A stretch of 64,000 nucleotides of DNA from Saprospiraceae bacterium (GCA_016710585.1 JADJVN010000046.1:248001-312000); one strand, 5' to 3'; positions 21,871-32,481 are shown, counted from the first letter of the stretch. Notes: generated by a model from the letters alone, not told the origin. Numbers and translations are program-made.

Positions 21871-22944
21871 ATGAAGATAATAGTTAGATTATTCACTCTA
21901 ATCATGCTTTTAAACATTAATTTAAATGCTCAAGCACCGAAATTCAGTAATGATTTTTTGAACATTGGGGTAGGTGCAAGAGGAATGGGCATGTCAGGTG
22001 CTGTTACAGCAAGTACAAAAGATGTCACTGCTGCTTATTGGAATCCAGCATCTTTGGTAGGAATTGAATCAAATTTACAAGTAGGAGCTCAACATGCTGA
22101 ATGGTTTGCTGGAATAGGCAGTTATGATTATGTAGGTTTCGGTAAAAAATTAGATAATGATGGCAAATCTTTTGCTTCTTTAAGTATAATACGAATGGCT
22201 ATAGACAAAATACCAAATACATTGCGGCTTAGGGGCCCCGACGGAAGTATAGATTATAGTAAAATTGAAGAATTTAGTGTTGCAGATTACGCCTTCATTG
22301 CTTCATATGGTCGGAAGTTGAATGAAAAAATAAAAGTTGGAGCCAATGCAAAAGTGATTCATAGAACTTTCGGAAGTTTCGCTAAAGCTTGGGGATTTGG
22401 ACTTGATGCAAGTATGAATTATAAACTAAGTGACAAACTAAATTTTGCACTAATGGCTAGAGATATTACCACCACTTTCAATGCCTATAAGTTTAGTTTT
22501 ACAGCTGATGAAAAAGCGATTTTACAACAGACAAGCAATTCAATACCTGTAAGTTCTGTAGAATATACCTTGCCTAAATTCATAGGAGGTTTATCCTACA
22601 AATTGGATTTATCTAGTAAAATTGGATTGTTATCAGAGTTAGATTTGGAGTTCTCTGGAAATGGGACAGCTAGCTCATTATTAGCAACAGATAAGTTTAA
22701 CATGGATCCAAGGATTGGCTTTGAAGTCAATTACGGAAAAAATATATTTTTAAGACTAGGAGCAGGAAATTTCCAAAGACCTTTAAAAGATGATAATAGC
22801 GGAAGTCGAGATTTTTCTTTTTATCCAACTGCAGGTATTGGCTTAAAGATGAAAAAAATAGCTATTGATTATGCTATGAGTAATGTTGCAAGCACTGGTG
22901 TGGGTTTATACTCACATTATTTTTCGGCTTTTTTAAATTTTTAA
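21871..22944 (+). CDS. PorV/PorQ family outer-membrane beta-barrel protein
   Basis: The 357 residues begin with a signal peptide ending LNAQ and the family start FLNIGVGARGMGMSGA, followed by AAYWNPA, which are hallmarks of the PorV/PorQ/FadL-like group of type IX secretion proteins. The remainder alternates in beta-strand pattern and ends with an aromatic-terminated strand (AFLNF). PorV shuttles cargo at the outer membrane during type IX secretion. Which of the paralogous forms this is cannot be decided here. Confidence 0.85.
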   Translation: MKIIVRLFTLIMLLNINLNAQAPKFSNDFLNIGVGARGMGMSGAVTASTKDVTAAYWNPASLVGIESNLQVGAQHAEWFAGIGSYDYVGFGKKLDNDGKSFASLSIIRMAIDKIPNTLRLRGPDGSIDYSKIEEFSVADYAFIASYGRKLNEKIKVGANAKVIHRTFGSFAKAWGFGLDASMNYKLSDKLNFALMARDITTTFNAYKFSFTADEKAILQQTSNSIPVSSVEYTLPKFIGGLSYKLDLSSKIGLLSELDLEFSGNGTASSLLATDKFNMDPRIGFEVNYGKNIFLRLGAGNFQRPLKDDNSGSRDFSFYPTAGIGLKMKKIAIDYAMSNVASTGVGLYSHYFSAFLNF

Positions 22945-24077
22945 ATTTTCTTAAAAATTGTTCTGAGGACATTTATACAAATGTCAACTTCTTCGATTGT
23001 ATTAAATATTGAAAAAGAAAAACGAATAATTTTACCTTTTTCGTTAGGCTTTATAAATTGTAAAACATGTGAGGCTTTTTCAGTTCCACTAGAACAAGCG
23101 CTTCCACCAGAAGCTGAGATTCCATGAATATCTAAATTTGCGACAAGTAAATCACTCCCTTTAAAATGTGGAAAAACAACAGTCAATATTTTTGGTGAAC
23201 TTAAATTATAGTCTGTAATTATAGGTTCAATTTTTAATGGCAACTTATTTAATTCAGATCTAAAATATTCATTAATTGACCTGAGGTGATTATTTATTTC
23301 AGATCTATTTTGCTCCATATACTGCAAAGCAGATCCAATTCCAGCAATGCCTCCTATATTTTCAGTCCCAGACCGAATATTTCTTTCTTGTCCACCTCCA
23401 AAAATTTGAGATTCTATTAAGCCAGGTTCTTTCAAATATGCAAATCCAATCCCCTTAGGTCCATAAAATTTATGTGCAGAAGCATTAAGAAAATCAACAT
23501 CTAGTGCTGAAGTATCAATATTTGAAAATCCTATACTTTGCACTGTGTCAATATGCAAATAAGCATTATGCGTTTTCACTAATTTACTCAAAGCAATAAT
23601 ATTATTGCTCAATCCAATTTCATTGTTTACATGCATTAAACTCACTAGACATAATGAATCATTAAATTTAAGTAATTCATCCAAATGGTTGAGATCGTAT
23701 GTATAGTCAATAGATAATTTTACAAAATCCAATTGAACATTATATCTCTCAGCATAAAATTTTGCTGTATTTAATACGCAAGGATGTTCAATAGAAGATG
23801 TTATTATTCTCTTTACCCCCAATTTAAAAAATTGCATTGTAAAAAATAAATTGGACGCTTCTGTACCAGACGCAGTAAATATTATATTACTTGTACTACA
23901 ATTTAATGAAGTTGCTATTATCCTTCTATTTTCTTCAATGATACTCCTTGCCGCAATTCCATCTTTATGAATAGAGGAAGGGTTACCATAGTTATTCACT
24001 AAAGTTTTTCTTATGATCTCTAATACTTCAGGTAGAAGTGGGGTAGTAGCTGCATTATCAAAGTATATATTTTTCAT
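22941..24077 (-). CDS. Cysteine desulfurase (NifS/IscS-type)
   Basis: The 378-residue PLP enzyme has the Lys in SAHKFYGPKG that holds the cofactor, the active-site Cys in SGGSACSSGTEKASHV, and the N-terminal YFDNAATTPLLPEV. It removes sulfur from cysteine for iron-sulfur clusters or tRNA thiolation. The gene overlaps the glmM stop by one base and its 3' end overlaps the porV-like gene by four bases, tail to tail. Confidence 0.93.
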   Translation of the reverse strand: MKNIYFDNAATTPLLPEVLEIIRKTLVNNYGNPSSIHKDGIAARSIIEENRRIIATSLNCSTSNIIFTASGTEASNLFFTMQFFKLGVKRIITSSIEHPCVLNTAKFYAERYNVQLDFVKLSIDYTYDLNHLDELLKFNDSLCLVSLMHVNNEIGLSNNIIALSKLVKTHNAYLHIDTVQSIGFSNIDTSALDVDFLNASAHKFYGPKGIGFAYLKEPGLIESQIFGGGQERNIRSGTENIGGIAGIGSALQYMEQNRSEINNHLRSINEYFRSELNKLPLKIEPIITDYNLSSPKILTVVFPHFKGSDLLVANLDIHGISASGGSACSSGTEKASHVLQFIKPNEKGKIIRFSFSIFNTIEEVDICINVLRTIFKKI

Positions 24078-25444
24078 TATTGTTTTGAAATTATTTTCTT
24101 AATATCAAGTACTAGCTTTTCAGCTTCTTCAAGACTTTTTGCTTCACTATAAATTCTAATGATTGGTTCTGTATTAGATTTTCGCAATTGAACCCATGAA
24201 TCTTTAAAATCTATTTTCAAGCCATCTGTTAAATCTATATTTTCATCGACATATTCTTTAGTTAATAAATCTACTATGTTGTTGTAATTGATATTTTCAT
24301 CTAATTGAATTTTGTCTTTATACATTTCGTACTTTGAATATTTCTCCTTTAATTTTGATAATGGAAGATTCGATTCTGCCATTAAAGATAATAGAAGTGC
24401 AATGCCAACCAATGAATCTCTTCCATAATGCAATGGAGGGTAAATCACGCCACCATTGCCTTCTCCACCAATCACAGCATTAACTTCTTTCATTTTTTTT
24501 ACTACATGTGCCTCACCAACCGCACTAGCATAATAATTTTGAAAATACGATTCAGTTAAATCTTTTAAAGCACGTGACGAGGATAAATTTGAAACAGTAT
24601 TTCCTGAATTCTTAGATAGCACATAATCGCTCACACTAACTAATGTATATTCTTCACCAAAATAATTTCCATTTTCATCAACTAATGCCAATCTGTCAAC
24701 ATCTGGATCAACAGCTATTCCTAGATCAGCACTTTTAGACTTTTCGATTAGCTCTACTAAATTAGCTTCCAATGGCTCAGGATTATGGGCAAAGTTGCCG
24801 CTCAGTTCTTCATTGATAAGTTCATAGCTGCAATTTAAACTTTCAAACAACATAGGCAAAGCAATTGCACCAGTCGAATTGATCACATCTGCAATAATAT
24901 GAAACTGTCGCTGTCGTATTTTTTCTACTGATACAAGTTCAAGATTTAAAATTGAATTTATATGCTCACGAATTGAATCTGAATCTATTGTTACTTTTCC
25001 TAAATTGTCAATTGGACTATAATTATAATTCTCAGCCTCCTTAATACTTAAAATTTCTTTACCGTCTTCAGATGAAAGGAATTCACCTTTATTATTTAAC
25101 AATTTAAGCGCATTCCATTCCCTCGGGTTATGGCTTGCAGTTAGGATAATGCCTCCATCTAAATTTTTAAGTATAACTTGCATCTCAACTGAAGGTGTAG
25201 TAGATAACCCGACATCTATAACGTTAACTCCCATTGCTATCATTGTAGATACAATTAAATCAGAAACCATAAGGCCACTTAGCCTACCATCTCTCCCAAT
25301 TACAATCGTAGGATTTGTATTATATTTTTTTAACCAGATTGAATATGCTGATGCAAACTTAACAAGATCAAGTGGTGTAAGGTTTTTTCCCTCATAACCA
25401 CCAATGGTGCCTCTTATGCCTGAAACAGAAACAATTAATGACAT
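24077..25444 (-). CDS. glmM: Phosphoglucosamine mutase / phosphohexomutase
   Basis: The 455-residue alpha-D-phosphohexomutase has the phosphoserine loop TASHNPREWNALK, the metal loop DPDVDRLAL, the sugar loop GEGNGGVIYP, and the C-terminal phosphate-binding RKSNTEPIIR. The N-terminal SVSGIRGTIGG is typical of the Bacteroidota enzyme annotated as GlmM, which makes glucosamine-1-phosphate for cell-wall precursors. A phosphomannomutase activity is possible as well. Confidence 0.85.
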   Translation of the reverse strand: MSLIVSVSGIRGTIGGYEGKNLTPLDLVKFASAYSIWLKKYNTNPTIVIGRDGRLSGLMVSDLIVSTMIAMGVNVIDVGLSTTPSVEMQVILKNLDGGIILTASHNPREWNALKLLNNKGEFLSSEDGKEILSIKEAENYNYSPIDNLGKVTIDSDSIREHINSILNLELVSVEKIRQRQFHIIADVINSTGAIALPMLFESLNCSYELINEELSGNFAHNPEPLEANLVELIEKSKSADLGIAVDPDVDRLALVDENGNYFGEEYTLVSVSDYVLSKNSGNTVSNLSSSRALKDLTESYFQNYYASAVGEAHVVKKMKEVNAVIGGEGNGGVIYPPLHYGRDSLVGIALLLSLMAESNLPLSKLKEKYSKYEMYKDKIQLDENINYNNIVDLLTKEYVDENIDLTDGLKIDFKDSWVQLRKSNTEPIIRIYSEAKSLEEAEKLVLDIKKIISKQ

Positions 25445-25503
25445 ATGAATTTTTGCACAAAAATAAGTAATTTAGCGGCTTATTAAAGCTGTCAAGCAAA
25501 TAT

Positions 25504-26229
25504 ATGTCAGAATGGTATAAAGATTGGTTCGATACTGAATATTATAATTTATTATATAGTCATCGCAATTTTGATGAAGCAAGGGAATTTGTTGAAAATA
25601 TTACCAATTATCTAAAGCTTTATCCAATGTCAAAAGTTTTAGATCTTGCTTGTGGCGAAGGTAGACACAGTTTAGTTTTCTATAATTTAGGAATGGATGT
25701 CGTAGGGGTTGATATATCACAGAGTAAAATTAGTAAGGCTTTGTTATATCAAAACGATTATTTGAATTTTTATACATCTGATATGCGCGATAAATACAGG
25801 TACAATTATTTTGATCTTGTGGTCAATTTATTTACTAGTTTTGGCTATTTTAATTGTGATAAAATGGAAACTAAAATCGCGAAGTCAATTTTTACTAATT
25901 TAAAACCAAATGGATATTTTTTGATTGATTATTTAAATACTTCAAGAATAACTGGTCTCGTAGATGAACAAGAAGAAAAAGTGATTGATAATGTTGAATT
26001 TAAGATTACTAAATTCGTAAAGGGAAATTGGATCGTGAAAGAAATTATTGTTTGTGAAGGAAATAAATGTAGGATTTTTGAAGAACATGTTAAGCTATAT
26101 TCAATGGATGAGTTGAAAAGATTATTTGAACAAGTTGGCTTAAAATTTCAAAAAGCATTTGGAAATTATAAAATGTCAGACTATTTAGAAAGTGAATCAG
26201 AAAGAATGATTTTACTATTTAAAAAATAG
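25504..26229 (+). CDS. Class I SAM-dependent methyltransferase
   Basis: The 241-residue protein has motif I VLDLACGEGRHS, motif II acidic VVGVDIS, and LVVNLFTSFGYF at motif IV, so the S-adenosylmethionine fold is clear. The N-terminal WYKDWFDTEYY is a common start in Bacteroidota relatives. The methyl acceptor is unknown. The PAP2 gene follows after four bases. Confidence 0.85.
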   Translation: MSEWYKDWFDTEYYNLLYSHRNFDEAREFVENITNYLKLYPMSKVLDLACGEGRHSLVFYNLGMDVVGVDISQSKISKALLYQNDYLNFYTSDMRDKYRYNYFDLVVNLFTSFGYFNCDKMETKIAKSIFTNLKPNGYFLIDYLNTSRITGLVDEQEEKVIDNVEFKITKFVKGNWIVKEIIVCEGNKCRIFEEHVKLYSMDELKRLFEQVGLKFQKAFGNYKMSDYLESESERMILLFKK

Positions 26230-26233
26230 AAAT

Positions 26234-26814
26234 ATGCTTGAATATTTAAATTCATTAGATCATCAACTATTTTACTTTATCGTTACTAAATTACATATTG
26301 AAAATTTAGATGGTTTAATCTCTGTTTGGAGAGATAAATATTTTTGGTTTCCTCTTTATTTAGGCTTGATATTATGGCTTGTAATCAATTATAAAAATGG
26401 TGGTACTATTTGCTTGGTATAGCATTTTTGATTACCATTAGCGATCAAATAAGTAGTGGATTAATAAAGAATGTTGTAAAGCGAGAAAGACCTTGTAAAG
26501 AAGTTGTGTTCAAGGACAGTTATTCCACATTAATCCATTGCAGTGGCGCATATAGTTTCCCATCTTCACATGCCTGTAATCATATGGCCTTAGCCGTGTT
26601 CTTGTTTTTTGCTTGTAGAGATACTTTAAAATTATTGTACAGACGTGCATTGATTATTTGGGCAATAAGTATTGGATTTGCTCAAATTTATGTAGGAGTT
26701 CATTTTCCATTTGATGTAATAATTGGTTTTACTATAGGTGCTTTTGTAGGATGGTTGGTTTCATTGACTTTATCATATTTATTGAATAATAAAAAAAGCG
26801 TTAATGTAGCTTAA
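26234..26814 (+). CDS. PAP2-family membrane phosphatase (one frameshift)
   Basis: Two frames (26234-26422 and 26410-26814) join near 26400, where the shifted frame reads WYYLLGIAFLI. The joined protein of about 193 residues has the three PAP2 motifs: KxxxxxxRP (KNVVKRERP), SFPSSHA, and the later IYVGVHFPFDV with the final His and Asp. The family dephosphorylates lipid phosphates such as undecaprenyl pyrophosphate or phosphatidic acid. Confidence 0.85.
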
Positions 26815-26815
26815 T

Positions 26816-27870
26816 ATGATGTATTTACTTTTAAAAAGAAGTTTATTGTCCTTGATTTCAATTCTTGCTGTAATTATGATAATCTATTTCATAATTTACA
26901 AATCAAATATTGATCCTACTAGCTTAAATTTAGGTCAGAGAAATGATTCTAAAACAATAGAAAACTTAAAACGTCAAAATTATTTTGATCAAAATTATTT
27001 CGTACAAATAATAAAATATTTAAGCGATATATCTCCAATTCAATTTATCTCCATTAATGATTTTCGTCTTGAGAATTATAAATTCAGGACTTTTGCTCAG
27101 TTCGGTCAAACTCTATTAATTATAAAGGTTCCATACTTGCGAAGATCAATAGTTAATGGAGAACTAGTGGGACAACTTATCATAAAGGCTATGTTACCAA
27201 CTTTACTTCTTGCATTTTCTTCGATTTTAATAGCCATTTTAGCGGGTATTGATTAGGGATACTTTCTGTCCAGTTTTATAATAAATGGCAAGATCATTTT
27301 ATATCTAGTTTTTGTTCATTAGGTTTTTCCATTCCATCATATATTTCTGCAATTTTTTTTAGTATTGTGTTTGGTTTTATTCTCTTTCCATTATTAGGTT
27401 TACCTATGCAAGGCAGTCTGTATGAGCTGAATGATAGTGGAGATAGCCAACTTAAATTAGTTAATTTGATTCTGCCTTCCATAGCACTTGGGATCAGACC
27501 AATTTCAGTTATTTGTCAAATGACAAGAAGCTCAATTCTTGAAGTTATGCAGCAAAACTATATAAGAACAGCAAAAGCCAAGGGATTGCCTTCAGTTAGA
27601 TTTATTGGCCAACATTTATTGAAAAATGCAATGAATCCTATCATTACAACCATTTCTTCTTGGTTTGCCTCTTTGTTGACCGGGTCATTTTTTATTGAAT
27701 ATGTCTTTAATTACAGAGGTCTAGGTGACTTGCTCATCAATGCAATGAACTCATTTGATGTTCCTTTAATTTTAGGCTGTTGTATTTTAATTACAATAGT
27801 CTTTTCTCTAATTAATTTAATAACTGATACGATTTATTCCTTATTGGATCCAAGAATAAAAACGAATTAA
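26816..27870 (+). CDS. ABC transporter permease, DppB/OppB type (one frameshift)
   Basis: Two frames (26816-27256 and 27367-27870) join near 27250, where one G appears missing; the shifted frame continues as GLGILSVQFYNKW. The joined product of about 350 residues has the N-terminal membrane start of dipeptide permeases and the EAA loop RTAKAKGLPSVRFIGQH. It would form the channel of a peptide or nickel type importer. No second permease, ATPase or binding protein is adjacent, as is common in Bacteroidota. Confidence 0.8.
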
Positions 27871-27875
27871 AATAA

Positions 27876-28508
27876 TTAAAATTTATAACCTATAGTTGCT
27901 ATTAATCGAGAAGCTTTATTGCTAAATTTAAAAGTTTCACCAAAAAAGGTAACATGCTCACCATATTTAGTAAAATTTCCTTCATGCCTTAAATCAATAC
28001 AAATTTTTGAAAAATCAAATCCAAGACCTAACTGATACCCATAATTTGCGCCTTTATATTTGGATTCGAATCCTTCAAGATCTTTTAATTCAGAGCTATT
28101 ATTCAATAAAACATGCATTACCGGACCAGCTGAAAGTCTAATTATACTAAATTTTACGCCAACCATCAATGGAATATCAATATTAAAAAATCTTTCAGAA
28201 CGCAATGTATCCAAAGTTGTAAATGATTTTGTAGAAGATAGTTTATAATTAATTTTAGTAGAGTTTAATAAAACTTCAGGTTGTATGTAAAAACTATTTC
28301 TCCTAAATCTTAAAAAGCCACCTAAATGGAAACCATAATCAGCATCCACTAATGATATTTTCAAAGAATCTTTAATTTGTGATGTAGGTACTTTAATTTG
28401 ACTTGTCCCAAGATCTGTAGTGTTGACCCCAAATAAAACGCCACCGGAAGTCTGTGCTGATAGAGCAATACAGATAAACATTAAGAGGCAGCTAAGTTGA
28501 ATTTTCAT
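27876..28508 (-). CDS. PorT-like outer-membrane beta-barrel protein
   Basis: The 210-residue protein has a signal peptide (LMFICIALSAQ) and an eight-stranded-barrel pattern of the OMP_b-brl_2 type: GGVLFGVNTTDL at the start, FYIQPEVLLN in the middle and ATIGYKF at the C-terminus. Such small barrels are abundant in Bacteroidota and their function is mostly unknown. Confidence 0.7.
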   Translation of the reverse strand: MKIQLSCLLMFICIALSAQTSGGVLFGVNTTDLGTSQIKVPTSQIKDSLKISLVDADYGFHLGGFLRFRRNSFYIQPEVLLNSTKINYKLSSTKSFTTLDTLRSERFFNIDIPLMVGVKFSIIRLSAGPVMHVLLNNSSELKDLEGFESKYKGANYGYQLGLGFDFSKICIDLRHEGNFTKYGEHVTFFGETFKFSNKASRLIATIGYKF

Positions 28509-28612
28509 ATTAAATTAATAATTATGTTACAAAATAACGGAATATTTGATCATTCCTTGTAAAATTGCACTGAATTAAACAATTCTTAACGTAATTTGCA
28601 AAAATTATCGCG

Positions 28613-29206
28613 ATGAAAATCCATAACTGTGAATTTATCGGTTCTTATGCCTCTGTGGATAGAATTCCTAAAAGTGAACTTTTGGAGGTTTGCTTTTGGG
28701 GCAGGTCTAATGTAGGCAAAAGTTCTTTGATCAATTACATATGTAACAGAAATGATCTTGCGAAAACTTCTTCCCATCCTGGTAAAACTCAAACATTAAA
28801 TTTATTCTTATTAAATGAGACGATAAATTTAATGGACTTACCGGGATATGGATATGCTAAAGTTTCTAAAAAATTAAAGGAAAGATGGTTGCCTATGATC
28901 ACAGATTATATAGTAAATAGAGAGAATTTATATCTTTGTTACTTATTAATAGATGGATCAATCCCAATTCAAAAAATTGATCAAGAAATGATGGTATTGT
29001 TAAATCAAAATAGAATCCCATTTAATATTGTATTTACTAAAACTGACAAAGTAAAGCAAAGAGAAAGAGCTGTTTTATTAAAAGATTTTAAATACCATTT
29101 AAAGGATACTTGGGAGGTATTACCTGAGATGATAGAAACTAGCGCAATAGATAGAATAGGAGCAGATTTGTTATTGGATCAAATCAGTCAATTTACTACA
29201 AATTAA
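28613..29206 (+). CDS. engB: Ribosome biogenesis GTP-binding protein EngB/YsxC
   Basis: The 197-residue GTPase has G1 GRSNVGKSSLIN, G3 DLPGYGYAK, G4 TKTDK and G5 near SAIDR. These match the EngB family, which helps assemble the large ribosomal subunit. The acyltransferase gene starts five bases after its stop. Confidence 0.95.
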   Translation: MKIHNCEFIGSYASVDRIPKSELLEVCFWGRSNVGKSSLINYICNRNDLAKTSSHPGKTQTLNLFLLNETINLMDLPGYGYAKVSKKLKERWLPMITDYIVNRENLYLCYLLIDGSIPIQKIDQEMMVLLNQNRIPFNIVFTKTDKVKQRERAVLLKDFKYHLKDTWEVLPEMIETSAIDRIGADLLLDQISQFTTN

Positions 29207-29210
29207 ATAG

Positions 29211-30884
29211 ATGAAAGCTTTACCACAACTAATTACTGATATTAAAGAATGGCCGATTCATAAATTCTCAAATAATAGGACTGAATTTATTAAGCAAGTT
29301 GTAAAGGTTACTTTCGAACAATTTAAAGAACTGGATACCGAAGAAATTGATCAAGCAATTGCAAAAGCAATTTATTTGGAAAAACAAAGAATCAAGGTCA
29401 ATCCCTGGAAAGCAGATCCACCAAATGAGGCTGTCTTTTTTAAAAAACTCCAATCAGAATATAACGAAAATATTTTAGCTTTAGATAAACGAGCCGCGCA
29501 TCTTGAAACACTACATCGTCTAATAAAGAGATATGCTGAAGAAATAGGGGGACATTTTAATCCAAATACTTTTCAATTTGCGAGAAAAATTTTATCCGTT
29601 TTCTTTTATAATTTATTAAATCCAATTGGATTCCATTCCTTCACTTCAATTTCTAAAATGAAAGAAAAGTTGGAGTCACGAATACAGTTTAGAGGAAATA
29701 TTGAGTCAATTAGAAGTCAGTTTAAGAAAAACATAGTAGTCGTTTTACCTACTCATAGTAGTAATTTAGATTCTATGCTTATAGGATATAGTCTTGATTT
29801 ATTGCTAGGATTACCAGCATTTTCATACGGGGCGGGTTTGAATTTATATGATTCAGAATTTTTTGCTTTCTTCATGAATCGTTTAGGAGCTTATAAAGTT
29901 GATCGAAGAAAGAAGAACAGAATTTATCTTCAAACGTTGAACGACTTTTCAAGGCTCAGTGTACAAGAAGGCGTTAACAGTATTTTTTTTCCAGGTGGAA
30001 CAAGATCTAGATCGGGTGAAGTAGAAATGAAAGCGAAGCTTGGTTTAATTTCTTCACTGATTACAGCGCAACGAGACCTTATAGAACAGCACAGTGATAA
30101 AAAGATAATCATTTTTCCATTGGTGCTATCCTATGAATCTGTTTTGGAAGCAAGGTCATTAATGTTACAACATTGAAAGTCTGCTGGTCAAGAAAAATAT
30201 ACAGCAAGAGAACACATGTCTACTTTTAGTCAATACTACAAATTCACTAAACGAATTGTTACCAAGGGAAGTAATATCTATTTAACTATAGGAGAAGGAA
30301 TTGATGTATTTGGAAATAAAGTATTGGAAAATAATTCAAGTGTAGATACCCATGGACATGTAGTTGATTTGAAGAATTATTTTATGTCAGATGGTGAGTT
30401 TAAACATGATCCACAACGAGAAAGTATCTATACAAAAGAATTGGCGGAGTTAGTCTGTGCTCAGTATGTTAAATTCAATTTTATTTTGCCTTGCCATTTA
30501 GTTGCATTTACAGCATTCAAATTAATGCAGAAAAGCAATCCTGGTCACGATATTTTTTCTTTAGTGCAATTACCTGAAGAAGAAATTGTTTTTGAACTTG
30601 AAATATTTTACAGAGTAGCGGAAGAAATTCGTAGTTTATTATTTGAAATGAATCAAAACAATTCTTTGATTAAGCCAGATCTTCTAGAGGGAGATATCAA
30701 AAATGTAGTCAATACAGGGATAGAAACATTGGGAATTTTTCATATAAAAAGGCCATTATTTATTGATAGCTATAATCGATTGCTAAGTGAAGATTTTATA
30801 GCTTTATCTTTCTATAGCAATAAAATGTGTAATTTGGATCTTGATGCCAAAATTAGTTGGAATAAATTATTGCCTACTATATAA
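29211..30884 (+). CDS. Glycerol-3-phosphate 1-O-acyltransferase-like protein (interrupted by in-frame TGA)
   Basis: Two segments in one frame (29211-30176 and about 30177-30884) are split by a TGA at 30174-30176. The first carries the acyltransferase motifs HSSNLD (H-x4-D) , FFPGGTRSRSGE, and IFPLVLSYE, the second the C-terminal half. Joined, the protein has 557 residues, in line with PlsB-like enzymes of Bacteroidota. It would add the first acyl chain to glycerol-3-phosphate. No clear alternative start is needed for the second part, which again suggests a substitution or sequence error rather than two genes. Confidence 0.75.
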
Positions 30885-30887
30885 TAC

Positions 30888-31436
30888 TTGTATATGCAAT
30901 CTATTATACTTGATATTGAGGCCACCTGTTGGAATGATTCATTTAGTCCGTATCCACAAGAGACAATTGAATTGGGTGCGTGTAAGTTATCTATGTATGG
31001 AAAATTACTAAGTAAATTTTCTGAATTGATTCTTCCAAGAAACAATCCAATTCTTTCTCAATATTGCAGAAATTTAACTGGAATTTCACAGAAAGAAATT
31101 GACCAAGCAAAAAATTTTAATACTGTAATGTCCAAGTTTGAAGATTGGGTTTTTGAAGATTCAGATCAAAATTATTATTTTGCTTGGGGTTCAAAAGATA
31201 AAAAAATTCTTGCCGATGATAATGTAAATCATCGTGGAGAGAATTATTGGATAGAAGAAATTCAAGATCTAAAAAAGCAGTATAATGACATAAAAGCTTA
31301 TAATAAAGTACTTGGATTTGACAAAGTTTTAGAACTTGAAAATATTGAATTTGAAGGCAATAAACATCGAGCGTTGCCAGATGCATTTAATTTATCAAAG
31401 GTATTTGTAAAATATATTGACAGTTGGCAATATTAG
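30888..31436 (+). CDS. DEDDh 3'-5' exonuclease, KapD/ERI-1-like
   Basis: The 182-residue protein has ExoI motif DIEATCW, ExoII around AWGSKDKK, and ExoIII HRALPDA, giving the DEDDh acidic residues and His. The spacing and the TCW tripeptide resemble the ERI-1/KapD group, which trims structured RNA 3' ends, more than polymerase epsilon subunits. The substrate is not known. Confidence 0.8.
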   Translation: MYMQSIILDIEATCWNDSFSPYPQETIELGACKLSMYGKLLSKFSELILPRNNPILSQYCRNLTGISQKEIDQAKNFNTVMSKFEDWVFEDSDQNYYFAWGSKDKKILADDNVNHRGENYWIEEIQDLKKQYNDIKAYNKVLGFDKVLELENIEFEGNKHRALPDAFNLSKVFVKYIDSWQY

Positions 31437-31446
31437 TTTTATTTTA

Positions 31447-32481
31447 ATGGCAGTTTTAAAAGTTTATGAAAATATAATTAACAGCAATATTCCCATTGTA
31501 GATGTAAGATCTCCAATAGAATATCATAAGGCACATATAACACATGCTTATAATGTTCCTTTATTTTCTGATACGGAGAGAGAAATTGTTGGAACAATAT
31601 ATAAGAATGAAGGAAAAGAAAAAGCTGTCTTACAAGGATTAAAGTTTGTTGGAAATAAATTGGATAGCTATGTAGATCACATTAAGAAAATTACTGATTC
31701 TAAAAAGTTAATCCTTCATTGTTGGCGAGGTGGAAAGCGAAGTTCAAGTATGGCTTGGCTCTTGGAGCTTTTTGATTATGAAATAATAATAATTCAAAAT
31801 GGATATAAATCTTACAGAAATTTTGTGTTAAAATATTTGGAGTCAGTTAATTTAAATTTAATTGTACTTGGTGGCAAAACAGGAAGTGGCAAAACTGTCA
31901 TTTTACAAGAACTAAAGAATAGGGGAGAACAGGTAATCGATCTTGAAAAATTAGCTAATCATAAAGGCTCTGCATTTGGATGGATTGGTGAAACCCAACA
32001 AGGTTCAGTTGAGCAATTTGAAAACGATTTGTTTTTTGAAATAAGTAAACTCGACTTAACAAAAAGAATTTGGATCGAGAACGAAAGTCGAAGTATTGGA
32101 AAAATTTATATCCCTAATGGTATCTGGAAAAATATGAATCAAGCGAGATTAGTTCATCTTGATATTGATCTGTCATCTCGAGTAGAAAATCTCTTATCTA
32201 TATATAAAACAGAGAATCCTGAAGATTTAATCAAATCATTTGATAAAATAAAAAAGAAATTGGGTCATGAAAACTTTAGCAAAGCTGTAGAGTTTGTTGA
32301 AACAGGACAGCTTATATCTGCAATTGAAATAGCTTTAAGTTATTATGATAAATGTTATAATTATGATTATAACAATAGCAAGAATTCTCAAATATTGACT
32401 TATTCAGCCTCCAACCAAACTGCAAAGTCTATCTCAGAAAATTTAATTGAATTAATAAATAATTATTCCTCTCATGAATGA
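31447..32481 (+). CDS. mnmH: tRNA 2-selenouridine synthase
   Basis: The protein has an N-terminal rhodanese domain with the active Cys in HCWRGGKRSSSMAW and a C-terminal P-loop GGKTGSGKT, the SelU/MnmH layout. It replaces sulfur by selenium (via a geranylated intermediate) in the wobble uridine of tRNAs for Lys, Glu and Gln. The ATG at 31447 is chosen over one at 31417 because MAVLKVYENI is the family-like start. It overlaps selD by eight bases, which fits its need for selenophosphate. Confidence 0.93.
   Translation: MAVLKVYENIINSNIPIVDVRSPIEYHKAHITHAYNVPLFSDTEREIVGTIYKNEGKEKAVLQGLKFVGNKLDSYVDHIKKITDSKKLILHCWRGGKRSSSMAWLLELFDYEIIIIQNGYKSYRNFVLKYLESVNLNLIVLGGKTGSGKTVILQELKNRGEQVIDLEKLANHKGSAFGWIGETQQGSVEQFENDLFFEISKLDLTKRIWIENESRSIGKIYIPNGIWKNMNQARLVHLDIDLSSRVENLLSIYKTENPEDLIKSFDKIKKKLGHENFSKAVEFVETGQLISAIEIALSYYDKCYNYDYNNSKNSQILTYSASNQTAKSISENLIELINNYSSHE

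Noticed and set aside
30174..30176. Selenocysteine codon
   Set aside because: No SECIS-like hairpin is evident after the TGA and no Sec insertion genes are in the window; an error or mutation is simpler.
5552..30884. Alternative genetic code (TAG or TGA read as an amino acid)
   Set aside because: Both codons end many intact genes in this window, for example TAG after gyrA's neighbours and TGA elsewhere, and Trp is encoded by TGG throughout.
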